The translations under genes were made by a program, and so were the position numbers. This document shows positions 24,341-32,213 of a stretch of DNA of 64,000 bases, in pieces. The number at the start of each line of letters is the position of its first letter. Within the stretch, counting starts at the first letter, position 1. Source of the DNA: Myxococcales bacterium (GTDB taxonomy: Bacteria > Myxococcota_A > Polyangia > Nannocystales > Nannocystaceae); the NCBI GenBank assembly GCA_020633335.1, contig JACKDU010000005.1:186001-250000 (forward strand). The letters are read 5' to 3'. Below the pieces are notes generated by a model. It saw nothing but the letters and a program-made list of their open reading frames with translations, made no database searches and had not been told where the DNA came from.

Positions 24341-24382
24341 ATCGATCATCGATCATCGATCATCGATCATCGATCATCGATC
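24341..24382. repeat. six tandem copies of the heptamer ATCGATC
   Basis: Six perfect 7-bp copies (42 nt), each containing the palindrome ATCGAT. They sit between two convergent genes and extend into the last codons and the TGA stop of the minus-strand gene ending at 24374. Copy-number change would alter that C-terminus only slightly. Confidence 0.95.
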
Positions 24383-25669
24383 AAAGAGATCGATGTAGTA
24401 GTGGCAGGTGTACTTGTCGCAGAAGCGCTCGCGGTGGGGGCTGTCGAGGCGCCAGAAGCGACGGCGGCCGCTCTTGCGGAGTGTGAAGACGCCGGTCTGG
24501 GTCTGGGCGCCGCAGCAGCTGGCGATCCGGGTGGCGATCGTCCCCTCGACCTCGATCGTCTTCGCGTCGACGATCCGCAGGGTCCCCTGGATCGTCACGA
24601 AGTCGCCGGCGTCGTTGCGCTGCTCGCCGGCGATCCGCAGGGCGTCGCCGTCGCGGGTGATCAGCGCGTGGCCGTAGCCCTCCCAGATGAACTGGACGCC
24701 GAAGCGGTGGCGGCCGACGATCGCGCGCTCGATCGCGCGGAGCTCTCCGCCGCGGCCGCGGGCGTTGGGATCGGCGTCGGTGCGGCCGCCGCGGCCGCCC
24801 TCCTCGGGGGCGTCGCCGTCACGCGGTCCCTGGGGGCCGCCCTCGCCCGGGAGCCCGAGGCCGTCGTCGACCCCGCCGGCGCCCTCGCTCATCGGCGTGA
24901 TCTCGCCGGGGCTCGTCCCCTGACCCTCGCCCTCGGTGAGGGCGGGGCGCTCCTCGATCGTGTCGGTCGGCGCGTCGTCGCCGGTGAGCGGCGGCGCTCG
25001 CTGGCGATCGGTCGACGCCGCGCCGTCGCCCGGGCGCGGTCCGCTGGCCTCGACGCTCTCGCCGCGCTCGCCGGGATCAGCGACGCCGGCGCGCGAGCGC
25101 GAGCCCGCGGCGGCCGGGCCCGGCGGTCGCGAGGGATCGGCGCTGGGATCGTAGACCGGCGCGTTGAACATCGCCCAGGCGATCGGTGAGAGGTCGTCGT
25201 CGCCGTAGCCGGGCGTCCCCGCGGCCTCGGGCGCGGGCGCGGGCCCCTCGATCGCGGCGATCAGCGAGACCAGCGTGAGGGCGAGGGCGCCGAGGAGGAG
25301 GTGGCGGGCGAGGTCGCGCCAGGCCACGCCGGCGCCCGGCGGCGAGGGGGCGGCGGGCTCCGGGTGGAGCGTGAGGTGAACGTCGGGACATCCCGCCGGC
25401 TGGAGCTCGAGGGGGTCTTTGGCGGTCGGCGGCGGGCCCTCGGCGGCGACGACCAGGCGCCCGTGCGCGACCAGGAGGGTCGGCGCCGCGTCCTCGCGGC
25501 CCTCGAGGTCAGGGACGACGAAGGTCGCGTGGGGGGCCTCGCCGGCGCTGATCTCCGCGCCCGGCGGGAACCAGCGATCGGCGAGGACGAGGTCGCGGTA
25601 GCGCAGGCGCCCGCGCCATCCCAGCGGGGTCGGCGGGGTCGCGCTCGCGTCGGGGTCGGGGGCGTCCAT
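24374..25669 (-). CDS. single-pass membrane protein with a disordered linker and C-terminal beta domain
   Basis: 431 residues. The N-terminal 115 residues are soluble (YRDLVLADRWFPPGAEISAGEAPHATF). One membrane helix follows (HLLLGALALTLVSLIAAIEG, about 121-140). Residues about 150-310 are a Pro/Gly/Glu-rich linker. The C-terminal 110 residues form a beta domain (RFGVQFIWEGYGHALITRDGDALRI ... RIVDAKTIEVEGTI) with CCGAQTQTG and CDKYTCHYY near the end, possibly disulfide- or metal-bound. The 3' end lies in the heptamer repeat. No family recognised. Confidence 0.68.
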   Translation of the reverse strand: MDAPDPDASATPPTPLGWRGRLRYRDLVLADRWFPPGAEISAGEAPHATFVVPDLEGREDAAPTLLVAHGRLVVAAEGPPPTAKDPLELQPAGCPDVHLTLHPEPAAPSPPGAGVAWRDLARHLLLGALALTLVSLIAAIEGPAPAPEAAGTPGYGDDDLSPIAWAMFNAPVYDPSADPSRPPGPAAAGSRSRAGVADPGERGESVEASGPRPGDGAASTDRQRAPPLTGDDAPTDTIEERPALTEGEGQGTSPGEITPMSEGAGGVDDGLGLPGEGGPQGPRDGDAPEEGGRGGRTDADPNARGRGGELRAIERAIVGRHRFGVQFIWEGYGHALITRDGDALRIAGEQRNDAGDFVTIQGTLRIVDAKTIEVEGTIATRIASCCGAQTQTGVFTLRKSGRRRFWRLDSPHRERFCDKYTCHYYIDLFDR

Positions 25670-25758
25670 CGATCACCGCGGCGGGGCCAGCGTGGCACGG
25701 GGCGATCGGAGCGACAACCCGGCGCTCGGCGGCGCGCGCTCGTGGGATCGCTGCACGC

Positions 25759-26394
25759 TCAGATCCCGCCGTCGACGACCTCGATCTTCGGGCGCTTCGG
25801 GGGCGGGGTCCGCTCCGCCGGCTGCTTCACCGGGGTGCCGGTCGCGGGCGTCTTGTCGCAGGGGATTGCGTCATCCATCGCCATCTTGCCCTCGACGATC
25901 TCGTGCTCGACGATCGGGGCCGGGAGCGCGGCGGGGGCGGGCGCCGGGGCCGGGTCGCGGGCGAGGACCTCGATCGCGTCCTCGTCGGGGGTCGGCTCGG
26001 ACGCCCCGTGGGGGGTGCAGGCGGCGAGGAGGAGCGAGACGCCGGCGGCCCGGGGGACGCCGCCGAGGCGCCGCAGGCGGGCGACCGGGATCAGCGGGGC
26101 TGGGGGCGGCGCGGCCTGGTCCTCGTGCTCGTCCTCGGCCGCGGGTGCGCCGAGATCCGGCGGATCGTCGGCGAAGAGGATCCGCCCCTCCGCGGTGCGT
26201 CGGTAGGAGACGCAGAGATCCTTCCCCCGGTTGGCGGCGAGGAAGTCCTCGGCTGTCCTTCGGGTCATGTTCGAGAGGACATGGACGTCGAGCTCGCAGT
26301 GATCGCAGCGGAAGGAGAGGCCGCTGCGATCGACCCCGCGAGCGTCGAGGTCCACGGGGCAGGGGCGCTTGATCGTCACGTCCATGGGGTTCAT
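25759..26394 (-). CDS. membrane protein with an N-terminal Cys-rich conserved domain
   Basis: 211 residues. The first 80 residues resemble a small domain seen at the N-terminus of various proteobacterial and myxobacterial proteins, FCxxCxxxVxxLSxMTxxEA...LCVRxYRRxDGTVL: here SFRCDHCELDVHVLSNMTRRTAEDFL and DLCVSYRRTAEGRILF. One hydrophobic segment (VPRAAGVSLLLAACT) follows, then a Pro/Ala-rich tail. The Cys may bind metal. Function unknown. It lies upstream of, and on the same strand as, the gene at 24374-25669. Confidence 0.65.
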   Translation of the reverse strand: MNPMDVTIKRPCPVDLDARGVDRSGLSFRCDHCELDVHVLSNMTRRTAEDFLAANRGKDLCVSYRRTAEGRILFADDPPDLGAPAAEDEHEDQAAPPPAPLIPVARLRRLGGVPRAAGVSLLLAACTPHGASEPTPDEDAIEVLARDPAPAPAPAALPAPIVEHEIVEGKMAMDDAIPCDKTPATGTPVKQPAERTPPPKRPKIEVVDGGI

Positions 26395-26515
26395 CTTGCC
26401 TGCGAACGCGGCCGGCCGGCGGTCGATCTGGTCCGGGCAGGGCGGCCCGCGGCCCTGGGCCCGATCATCTCGTCCGAGCGCGACTCGCCGGTCCCGCTAC
26501 GCCGCGCGGCGGCGC

Positions 26516-26650
26516 TCAGGGGCTCGCGGGCGGCGGGTCCGGGTCGACCAGGCGAAACTCCGCGCGGCGGTTGCGGGCCCGCCCCTCGGCGCTGCGCGCG
26601 AGGTCGACGGGCGGGGTCGAGCCGGCCCCGCGGACGGTGAGGAGTTCGGC
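26516..26650 (-). pseudogene. remnant of an OmpA-family C-terminal domain
   Basis: An open stretch of about 45 codons on the minus strand reads AELLTVRGAGSTPPVDLA, then EGRARNRRAEFRLVDP, and stops at 26516-26518. This is the end of an OmpA-like peptidoglycan-binding domain (GxGxxxP...GRAxNRRVEF). It has no start of its own and lies in another frame directly after the glycosyltransferase stop, so the rest of the gene appears to have been lost. The 26395-26515 stretch beside it shows nothing recognisable. Confidence 0.55.
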
Positions 26651-26654
26651 GCGC

Positions 26655-28790
26655 CTAGCCGGACGCGTCGTCGCCCCCGCTCGGCGCCTCGGCGCTGGTC
26701 GGCGTCATCGCCGGATCCTCGCTGGCGAGGGTCGGCGCCTTCTTCGGCGGCGCCTTCTTCGGCGGCGCCTTCTTCTCGTCGCCGTCCTTGTCCTTGTCCT
26801 TCTTCTTGGGGAGGGCGTCGACCGGGATCATGTGGCCGATGCTGAACTTCCCGTCCTTGGCGAGGCCGAAGATCCGGACGCCGTCGTAGCCGTCCTTGAG
26901 GATCTTGGTCGGCACCGCGATCGTCATCCGCCGGAGGCCGCCCTCCTTGAGCTTCTCGGCCTCGACCTGGGCCTCGGCGACCACCGCGTCGCCCCGGAGG
27001 TACTCGAGGCGGTACTTGTCCTGGTTGGCGAGCGAGACGTCGAGGCCGATCTCGTGCTGGAGCCCGGGGAAGCGGACGAGGAGGCCCTCCTTCGGCGGGA
27101 TCCGGTAGGTGTCGAGGCCCTCCCAGCCGTGGGTGTTCTCCTTCGGCCGCGAGAGGACGTAGGCCGGGAGCTCGCGGTAGAGCGGCGTCTGGGCCTGGGC
27201 GACGTCGATGAGGTGATCGAGCTGGCCGGTGTTCATCCGCCAGATCGCCGCCCAGCGCTCGCCCGAGAGGATCGGCCCCTCGGTGATCAGGCGGAGCTCG
27301 CGGTTGTACTCGGCGAGGCCGGGATCGACCATCCGCTCCTCGCCGCTCTCGAGGGTGTCGATGTAGCCGGCCGGGACGTGGCGGTCGAAGTGGCCGATCC
27401 GCCAGCCCTTGCCGCCCTTCGCCGGCAGGCGGGCGATGAGCGGATCGGCGAGGCCGTAGATGTCGACCAGGCGGGCCTCGGGCCCCGCGCGGAAGCCGAT
27501 CATGCCGATCCCGTAGAGGACGTGGACCTTGGTCGGATCCTTCGCCAGGCTCTTCGCGCCCCGCAGCCAGGTGTGGTTCGGCATCTTGACCCCGCGCGTG
27601 TAGCGGAGGAGGCCCGCGTGGGGGTAGTAGAAGGCGCGCTCGTCGGCGACGCCGCGGTCGATCAGGTTGTCGCGCTCGTCGACCCCGAAGTCGCGGTCGC
27701 TGGTGATCGTCGGCTGCGAGACCCCGAGGCCGAGGATCGCCACCAGGCCGGCGAGCCCGGCGAGGCCGATCGGCGGCAGGCGGAGCGGCATCCGGCCGAG
27801 GGTGGCGAGCGCGAGGAAGAGCGGCGCGGTGAAGAAGCGGCCGGCCATGAAGTCGCCGCCGATCCGGGCGATGTAGAGGAGGTAGAGCGCGAGGCCGAGG
27901 GAGTAGGGGAGGAGGCGGCGCTCGCGGGTGATCCAGGGCGCGAGGATCCCCGCGGCGATGATCATCAGGGTCAGCGGATCGTGGCTGAGCTGCGCGAGGT
28001 AGTAGACGACCCCCTGGCTGAAGAGGTCGAAGGCGGCGATCTTGTGGGCGAGCTTGGCGTAGGCCGTGTTCGGGAAGAGGAAGCCGTAGTAGACCAGCGA
28101 GAAGAGCTCCCAGGCCGCCAGCGGCGCGAGGCCGAGGGCCGCGTCCTTGAGCGCGGGCCGCCAGGGGGTCCGCCAGTAGGCGAGCGCGAGCGTCGGCGCG
28201 ACCAGGAGGAGCGCGTCCATCCGCGTGAGCATCAGGAGCGCGGTCACCAGGGTGAGCGCGCGCCGGCGATCCGAGCGCTTGCTGATCTCGATGGTGACGA
28301 AGAGCGCGAGGAGGAGGTGGAGGAGCGGGTTCTCGAGGCCCGAGGTCGAGAAGTCGACGAAGGAGCGCGAGAGGACCAGGGTGACGAGGGCGACCAGCGC
28401 GACCCCGACGTCGGGGATCAGGCGGCGGACGAGGATGCCGACGGCGACGGTCGAGACCGCGATCGAGAGGAAGATCGGGGTGAAGAAGCCCTCGCGGGTG
28501 ACGAAGTAGACGACGCTGAGGAGCATCATCCAGAGCGGGTGGGTGTAGGCCTGGACCCGCTCGAAGGTGTTCCAGCGGAGGCCGTGGCCGGAGACCACGT
28601 TGTCGACCGTCCGCATCGTGATGTAGGCGTCGTCGGTCATCCACGCGGTGCGGACGACGACGAGGACGAAGAGGCCGAGGAGGAGCCCGACGAAGAGGCG
28701 CCCGAGGGCGGCCTGATCGAGCGTCGCGGCGGCGCGCTCGGGTGCGGAGGCGGGGGGCGGGGAGCCGGGCTCGGCGGCGTCGGGGGTCAT
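26655..28790 (-). CDS. GT-C-type membrane glycosyltransferase (AftB-like)
   Basis: 711 residues. About ten membrane helices fill residues 30-370. The first periplasmic loop has the GT-C acid pair and a pattern like mycobacterial AftB: WMTDDAYITMRTVDNVVSGHGL then RVQAYTHPLWMMLL. YYGFLFPNTAYAKL and RIGGDFMAGRFF are also typical of this group. Residues 380-660 form a soluble C-terminal domain. The tail is Lys/Pro-rich (KKKDKDKDGDEKKAPPKKAPPKK), ending in a Ser/Asp-rich segment. It probably transfers sugar from a polyprenyl donor to an envelope acceptor; the sugar is unknown. TATCAT lies 12 nt before the ATG. Confidence 0.8.
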   Translation of the reverse strand: MTPDAAEPGSPPPASAPERAAATLDQAALGRLFVGLLLGLFVLVVVRTAWMTDDAYITMRTVDNVVSGHGLRWNTFERVQAYTHPLWMMLLSVVYFVTREGFFTPIFLSIAVSTVAVGILVRRLIPDVGVALVALVTLVLSRSFVDFSTSGLENPLLHLLLALFVTIEISKRSDRRRALTLVTALLMLTRMDALLLVAPTLALAYWRTPWRPALKDAALGLAPLAAWELFSLVYYGFLFPNTAYAKLAHKIAAFDLFSQGVVYYLAQLSHDPLTLMIIAAGILAPWITRERRLLPYSLGLALYLLYIARIGGDFMAGRFFTAPLFLALATLGRMPLRLPPIGLAGLAGLVAILGLGVSQPTITSDRDFGVDERDNLIDRGVADERAFYYPHAGLLRYTRGVKMPNHTWLRGAKSLAKDPTKVHVLYGIGMIGFRAGPEARLVDIYGLADPLIARLPAKGGKGWRIGHFDRHVPAGYIDTLESGEERMVDPGLAEYNRELRLITEGPILSGERWAAIWRMNTGQLDHLIDVAQAQTPLYRELPAYVLSRPKENTHGWEGLDTYRIPPKEGLLVRFPGLQHEIGLDVSLANQDKYRLEYLRGDAVVAEAQVEAEKLKEGGLRRMTIAVPTKILKDGYDGVRIFGLAKDGKFSIGHMIPVDALPKKKDKDKDGDEKKAPPKKAPPKKAPTLASEDPAMTPTSAEAPSGGDDASG

Positions 28791-28802
28791 CGCGGGGGGG
28801 CC

Positions 28803-28808
28803 ATGATA
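28803..28808 (-). promoter_or_regulatory. -10-like TATCAT
   Basis: TATCAT on the minus strand ends 12 nt before ATG 28790. Confidence 0.4.
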
Positions 28809-28899
28809 GGCGAGATTTCGTGACAGGAGGGTGACGGCGAGCGCGGCTCCGCCCTACCATCGGGGCGACCGCGCGGGCGCGGGCGGCGGGACCTCCAGG

Positions 28900-30282
28900 A
28901 TGAAGCTCCACACCAAGATCCTCCTCGGCCTGGTGGTCGGGGCCGCCGCCGGCGCGGCGTTCAACCTCGGCCTCGGCGGCGACCACGACGCTGTCGTCGC
29001 CGCCAACCGCTACGTCGCCGGGCCGATCGGGCAGATCTTCCTCCGCCTCCTCTTCATGGTGGTGATGCCGCTGGTCTTCGCCTCGGTCGCGCTCGGGGTC
29101 GCCGGGATCGGCGACGTCCGCCGGGTCGGCAGGATGGCGGGCAAGACCCTCGCCTACTTCCTCGGGACCACCGGCCTCGCGGCGAGCCTCGGGCTGGTGA
29201 TGGTCGCGCTGATCCAGCCGGGCTCGCGGATCACCCCGGAGATCCGCGAGGGCCTCCTGACCACCTACGCGAGCGACGCGTCGGCGAAGATCGAGGCCTC
29301 GCAGACGGCGACCTTCGGCATCGACACCCTGGTCGGGATCGTCACCCGCAACCCGCTGCGCTCGGCGGTCGACGGCGACATGCTCGGGCTGATCTTCTTC
29401 AGCCTGGTCTTCGGCGCCGCCGTCACGCTGATCCGCCGCGAGCGCGGCGAGACGATGATCGCCTTCCTCGAGGCGCTCAATGACACGGTCACCAAGATCG
29501 TCGAGGTGTCGATGCGGATCGCGCCCTACGGGGTCGCCGGCCTGATCTTCGGGGTCACCTCGCGCTTCGGCTTCGCCCTCCTCGAGCCCCTCGGGATCTA
29601 CGTGGCGACGGTGCTCGGCGCGCTCGCGCTCCACGTCGGCGTGACCATGTCGCTGATCATCGCCTTCGTGATCGGCGTGTCGCCGCGCGAGTTCTTCGCC
29701 CGGATCCGGGCGGCGATCGTCACCGCCTTCTCGACCTCGTCGAGCTCGGCGACCCTGCCGACCAACATCGAGGTCGCCGAGCGCGAGCTCGGGATCCCGC
29801 CGAAGATCGCCGGCTTCGTCCTCCCGCTGGGGGCGACGATGTGCATGAACGGGACCTCGCTCTTCGAGGGGATCACGGTGATCTTCCTCTGCCAGGTCTT
29901 CGGGGTCGAGCTCGACCTCGGGCAGCAGATCGTGGTGATGGTCCTCTCGGTGATCACGGCGATCGGCGCGGCCGCGGTGCCCGGCGGCTCGATCCCGCTC
30001 CTGGTCGGGATCCTGGCGATGTTCGAGGTGCCGCCCGAGGGGATCGCGGTGGTCCTCGGGGTCGACCGGATCCTCGACATGGCCCGGACGACGGTCAACG
30101 TGATCGGCGATCACACGGCGGCGGCGTTCATCGCCCGCTCCGAGGGCGCGTGGAGCCCGGAGGTGATGCCGGTCGAGTACGGCGGCGCGGCGCGGCGGGT
30201 CGATGAGAGCCCCGCGTGGCCGCCGCGGGCGCCCGGGCCTGGGGCCGGCGACGACGTCAACGTCAACGGAGATCAAGCATGA
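28900..30282 (+). CDS. dicarboxylate/amino acid:cation symporter (DAACS family)
   Basis: 460 residues from ATG 28900. Homologous in pattern to GltP/DctA/GltPh: LFMVVMPLVFASVALGV, the serine-rich hairpin STSSSSATLP (278-287), VLPLGATMCMNGTSLFEG, second hairpin GAAAVPGGSIPLL, and DRILDMARTTVNVIGD (389-404) with the substrate-binding Arg, Asn and Asp. The usual NMDGT motif is CMNGT (315-319), changing a Na+-site Asp to Asn. Substrates are likely C4-dicarboxylates or acidic amino acids. Its stop overlaps the next start (ATGA), so the GNAT gene is translationally coupled. Confidence 0.9.
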   Translation: MKLHTKILLGLVVGAAAGAAFNLGLGGDHDAVVAANRYVAGPIGQIFLRLLFMVVMPLVFASVALGVAGIGDVRRVGRMAGKTLAYFLGTTGLAASLGLVMVALIQPGSRITPEIREGLLTTYASDASAKIEASQTATFGIDTLVGIVTRNPLRSAVDGDMLGLIFFSLVFGAAVTLIRRERGETMIAFLEALNDTVTKIVEVSMRIAPYGVAGLIFGVTSRFGFALLEPLGIYVATVLGALALHVGVTMSLIIAFVIGVSPREFFARIRAAIVTAFSTSSSSATLPTNIEVAERELGIPPKIAGFVLPLGATMCMNGTSLFEGITVIFLCQVFGVELDLGQQIVVMVLSVITAIGAAAVPGGSIPLLVGILAMFEVPPEGIAVVLGVDRILDMARTTVNVIGDHTAAAFIARSEGAWSPEVMPVEYGGAARRVDESPAWPPRAPGPGAGDDVNVNGDQA

Positions 30283-31061
30283 GCGGCGAGTACGACCTCG
30301 ACCCTGAGCTCGCGCGCGAGCTCTTCCTCCGGCCCCGCCAGGCCCGGGTGCAGGTCCCGGGGATGGTGGTGATCGATCGCCCCGACCTCTGGCAGCTCGT
30401 CACCCCGAGCTTCCGCAATGGCGGCCTCAACGAGGTCGCCTTCGCCCAGCTCGACGAGGCCGGCGCGGACGCGGCGATCGACGCGGCGATCGACGAGTAC
30501 CGCCGTCGCGGGATCCGCTTCCGCTGGGCGGTGATCCCGGGCTCGCGACCGGCGGACCTCGCCGACCGCCTGGCCGCGCGCGGCCTCGAGCGGGTCGACG
30601 CGCGGGGGATGACGCGGCCGACGACGCCGGCGATCGCCGCCCCGCCGGCGGCCGCCGGGATCGAGGTGACGCTCGCCCAGGACCTCGCGGGGATCGACCG
30701 CTTCACCGAGGTGATGAGCGCGGGCTGGTCGGTCGACCCCGGGCCCTTCGGCGACTACCACCGCCGGGCGATCGCGGACTCGCCGAGGTACCGCTTCTGG
30801 GTCGCCGCGCTGGAGGGGCGGCCGGTCGGCGCGGGCGCGGCGATCCACTTCGAGCGCTCGTCGTTCCTGATCGGCGCGGTGGTCCTCCCCGAGGCCCGCG
30901 GGCGCGGGGTCTACCGGGCGCTGATCGCCGCGCGCCTGGCCGACGCGGCCGCCTGCGGGATCGGGCTGGCGACCGTCCACGCGCTCGCCCGGAGCTCGGC
31001 GCCGATCCTCGAGGGCCTCGGCTTCGAGGCGGTCGCCGACTTCCCGATCTTCCACGGATGA
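30279..31061 (+). CDS. GNAT family N-acetyltransferase
   Basis: 260 residues from ATG 30279, with GGAG about 8 nt upstream. The N-terminal half resembles a duplicated or non-catalytic GNAT-like domain (FRWAVIPGSRPADLADRLAARGLER). The C-terminal half has the acetyl-CoA-binding pattern: RFWVAALEGRPVGAGAAIH, then IGAVVLPEARGRGVYRALIAARL (the R-x-x-G-x-A-like loop reads RGRGVYRA), and a late PILEGLGFEAV. The substrate is unknown. Coupling to the symporter suggests action on a compound that it imports, an inference from context. Confidence 0.85.
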   Translation: MSGEYDLDPELARELFLRPRQARVQVPGMVVIDRPDLWQLVTPSFRNGGLNEVAFAQLDEAGADAAIDAAIDEYRRRGIRFRWAVIPGSRPADLADRLAARGLERVDARGMTRPTTPAIAAPPAAAGIEVTLAQDLAGIDRFTEVMSAGWSVDPGPFGDYHRRAIADSPRYRFWVAALEGRPVGAGAAIHFERSSFLIGAVVLPEARGRGVYRALIAARLADAAACGIGLATVHALARSSAPILEGLGFEAVADFPIFHG

Positions 31062-31081
31062 GCTGGACGGGCCATGGGGTT

Positions 31082-31101
31082 GACTGAAAGCGTGTTCAGT
31101 C
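31082..31101. promoter_or_regulatory. LexA-type operator upstream of the AlkB-like gene
   Basis: Perfect inverted repeat GACTGAA (31082-31088), 6-nt spacer, TTCAGTC (31095-31101). 31084-31100 fits 16 of 17 positions of the M. xanthus LexA motif CTRHAMRYBYGTTCAGS as I remember it. It overlaps a -35 TTGACT (31080-31085); TAGCTT (31104-31109) is the likely -10, 9 nt before ATG 31119. Binding here would block the promoter. Confidence 0.6.
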
Positions 31102-31118
31102 TGTAGCTTCCATCGCCG

Positions 31119-31748
31119 ATGGGCGAGGCGCTGACGCGGGTCGAGCTGGGGGACGGGGCGTACGTCGAGCGCGGCCGGCTGCCGGCGTCGCTGATCCCCG
31201 ATGCGGCGGGCTTTGAGGCGCTCTGGCGCCTCCACCCCGAGGGCTACCACGTGATCGCCATGCACGGCCGGCCGGTGCCGACGCCCCGCTGGCAGCAGGC
31301 CTACGGCGCGGACTACCACTACACCGGGCGGGTCAACCGGGCGCTGCCCCTGACCCCGGCGATGACGCCCTACGCCCGGTGGGCGCGGGCGACGATCGAC
31401 GGGCGCCTCAACGGGGTCCTCTTCAACTGGTACGAGGCGGCGCGCGGCCACTACATCGGCAAGCACCGCGACTCGATCAAGGGGATGATCGAGGGCGCGC
31501 CGATCGTCACGATCTCGCTCGGCGCCTCGCGCTGCTTCCGGCTCCGGCCGTGGCGGGGCGCCGGCTTCGTCGACCTCGAGGTCGGCGACGGCGCGGTCGT
31601 GGTGATCCCCTACGCGACCAACCTCGCGTGGACCCACGAGGTCACCCACCGCGCCCGCGACACCGGGCGGCGGATCTCGATCACCCTCCGCGGCTTCAGC
31701 GGGGGGCTGGCGGGCGTCCGCGATCAGCCGAGCTCGGAGGTGCAGTAG
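31119..31748 (+). CDS. AlkB-like 2-oxoglutarate/Fe(II)-dependent dioxygenase
   Basis: 209 residues. The double-stranded beta-helix core shows FNWYEAARGHYIGKHRDSIKG with the iron ligands His116 and Asp118, IVTISLGASRCFRLRP, a distal His in WTHEVTHRA, and RRISITLRGF, whose Arg residues bind 2-oxoglutarate. AlkB-type enzymes remove alkyl groups from DNA or RNA bases; proteins with this pattern can also act on other substrates. The LexA-type operator in its promoter supports a role in the DNA-damage response. Its 3' end overlaps the convergent mscL gene by 25 nt. Confidence 0.87.
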   Translation: MGEALTRVELGDGAYVERGRLPASLIPDAAGFEALWRLHPEGYHVIAMHGRPVPTPRWQQAYGADYHYTGRVNRALPLTPAMTPYARWARATIDGRLNGVLFNWYEAARGHYIGKHRDSIKGMIEGAPIVTISLGASRCFRLRPWRGAGFVDLEVGDGAVVVIPYATNLAWTHEVTHRARDTGRRISITLRGFSGGLAGVRDQPSSEVQ

Positions 31749-32173
31749 GCGCAGCGCGTCGCCTTGAGCGGGACCTTCGAGACGCAGAAGGGGCACTCCT
31801 TCTCGTTGACGGTCGGCGGGGGGGGCGGCTCCTCCCGACGCATGCGCTCGACCATCCGCACGAGGAGGAAGACCGCGAACGCGACGACGAGGAAGGCCAC
31901 GACGTTGTCGAGGAAGACCCCGTAGTTGATCGTCACCGCGCCGGCGGCGGCGGCGTCCGCGAGGGTCGCGTAGGGCCCGGCGGTCGCCCCGTCCTTGAGG
32001 ACGACGAAGAGATCGGCGAATTTGACACCGCCGAGGGCGAGGCCGACCGGAGGCATCAGGAGATCCGTCACCAGCGACTTGGCGATGGTCCCGAAGGCCG
32101 CGCCCACGGTGATACCGACCGCCATGTCCACGAGGTTGCCGCGGATTGCGAACGCCTTGAAGTCCTTGAGCAT
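31724..32173 (-). CDS. mscL: large-conductance mechanosensitive channel with a zinc-ribbon tail
   Basis: 149 residues from ATG 32173. The inner-membrane channel opens on hypo-osmotic shock. FKAFAIRGNLVDMAVGITVGAAFGTIAKSLVTDLLMPPVG is the classical N-terminal and TM1 region, and INYGVFLDNVVAFLVVAFAVFLLVRMV is TM2. After a Pro run the C-terminus carries CPFCVSKVPLKATRCAYC, a four-Cys zinc ribbon replacing the usual helical bundle end. This variant occurs in some bacteria. TACGGT (32181-32186) lies 7 nt before the ATG. Confidence 0.93.
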   Translation of the reverse strand: MLKDFKAFAIRGNLVDMAVGITVGAAFGTIAKSLVTDLLMPPVGLALGGVKFADLFVVLKDGATAGPYATLADAAAAGAVTINYGVFLDNVVAFLVVAFAVFLLVRMVERMRREEPPPPPTVNEKECPFCVSKVPLKATRCAYCTSELG

Positions 32174-32180
32174 GGGCGGG

Positions 32181-32186
32181 ACCGTA
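32181..32186 (-). promoter_or_regulatory. -10-like TACGGT
   Basis: TACGGT on the minus strand ends 7 nt before mscL ATG 32173. Confidence 0.3.
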
Positions 32187-32213
32187 GTCGGCGTTGGGGT
32201 CGAGGACAATGGG

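Noticed and set aside
26497..30276. Minus-strand open frame of over 1,200 codons across the glycosyltransferase and symporter
   Set aside because: Shadow frame; the real products are the GT-C protein (another minus frame) and the plus-strand symporter.
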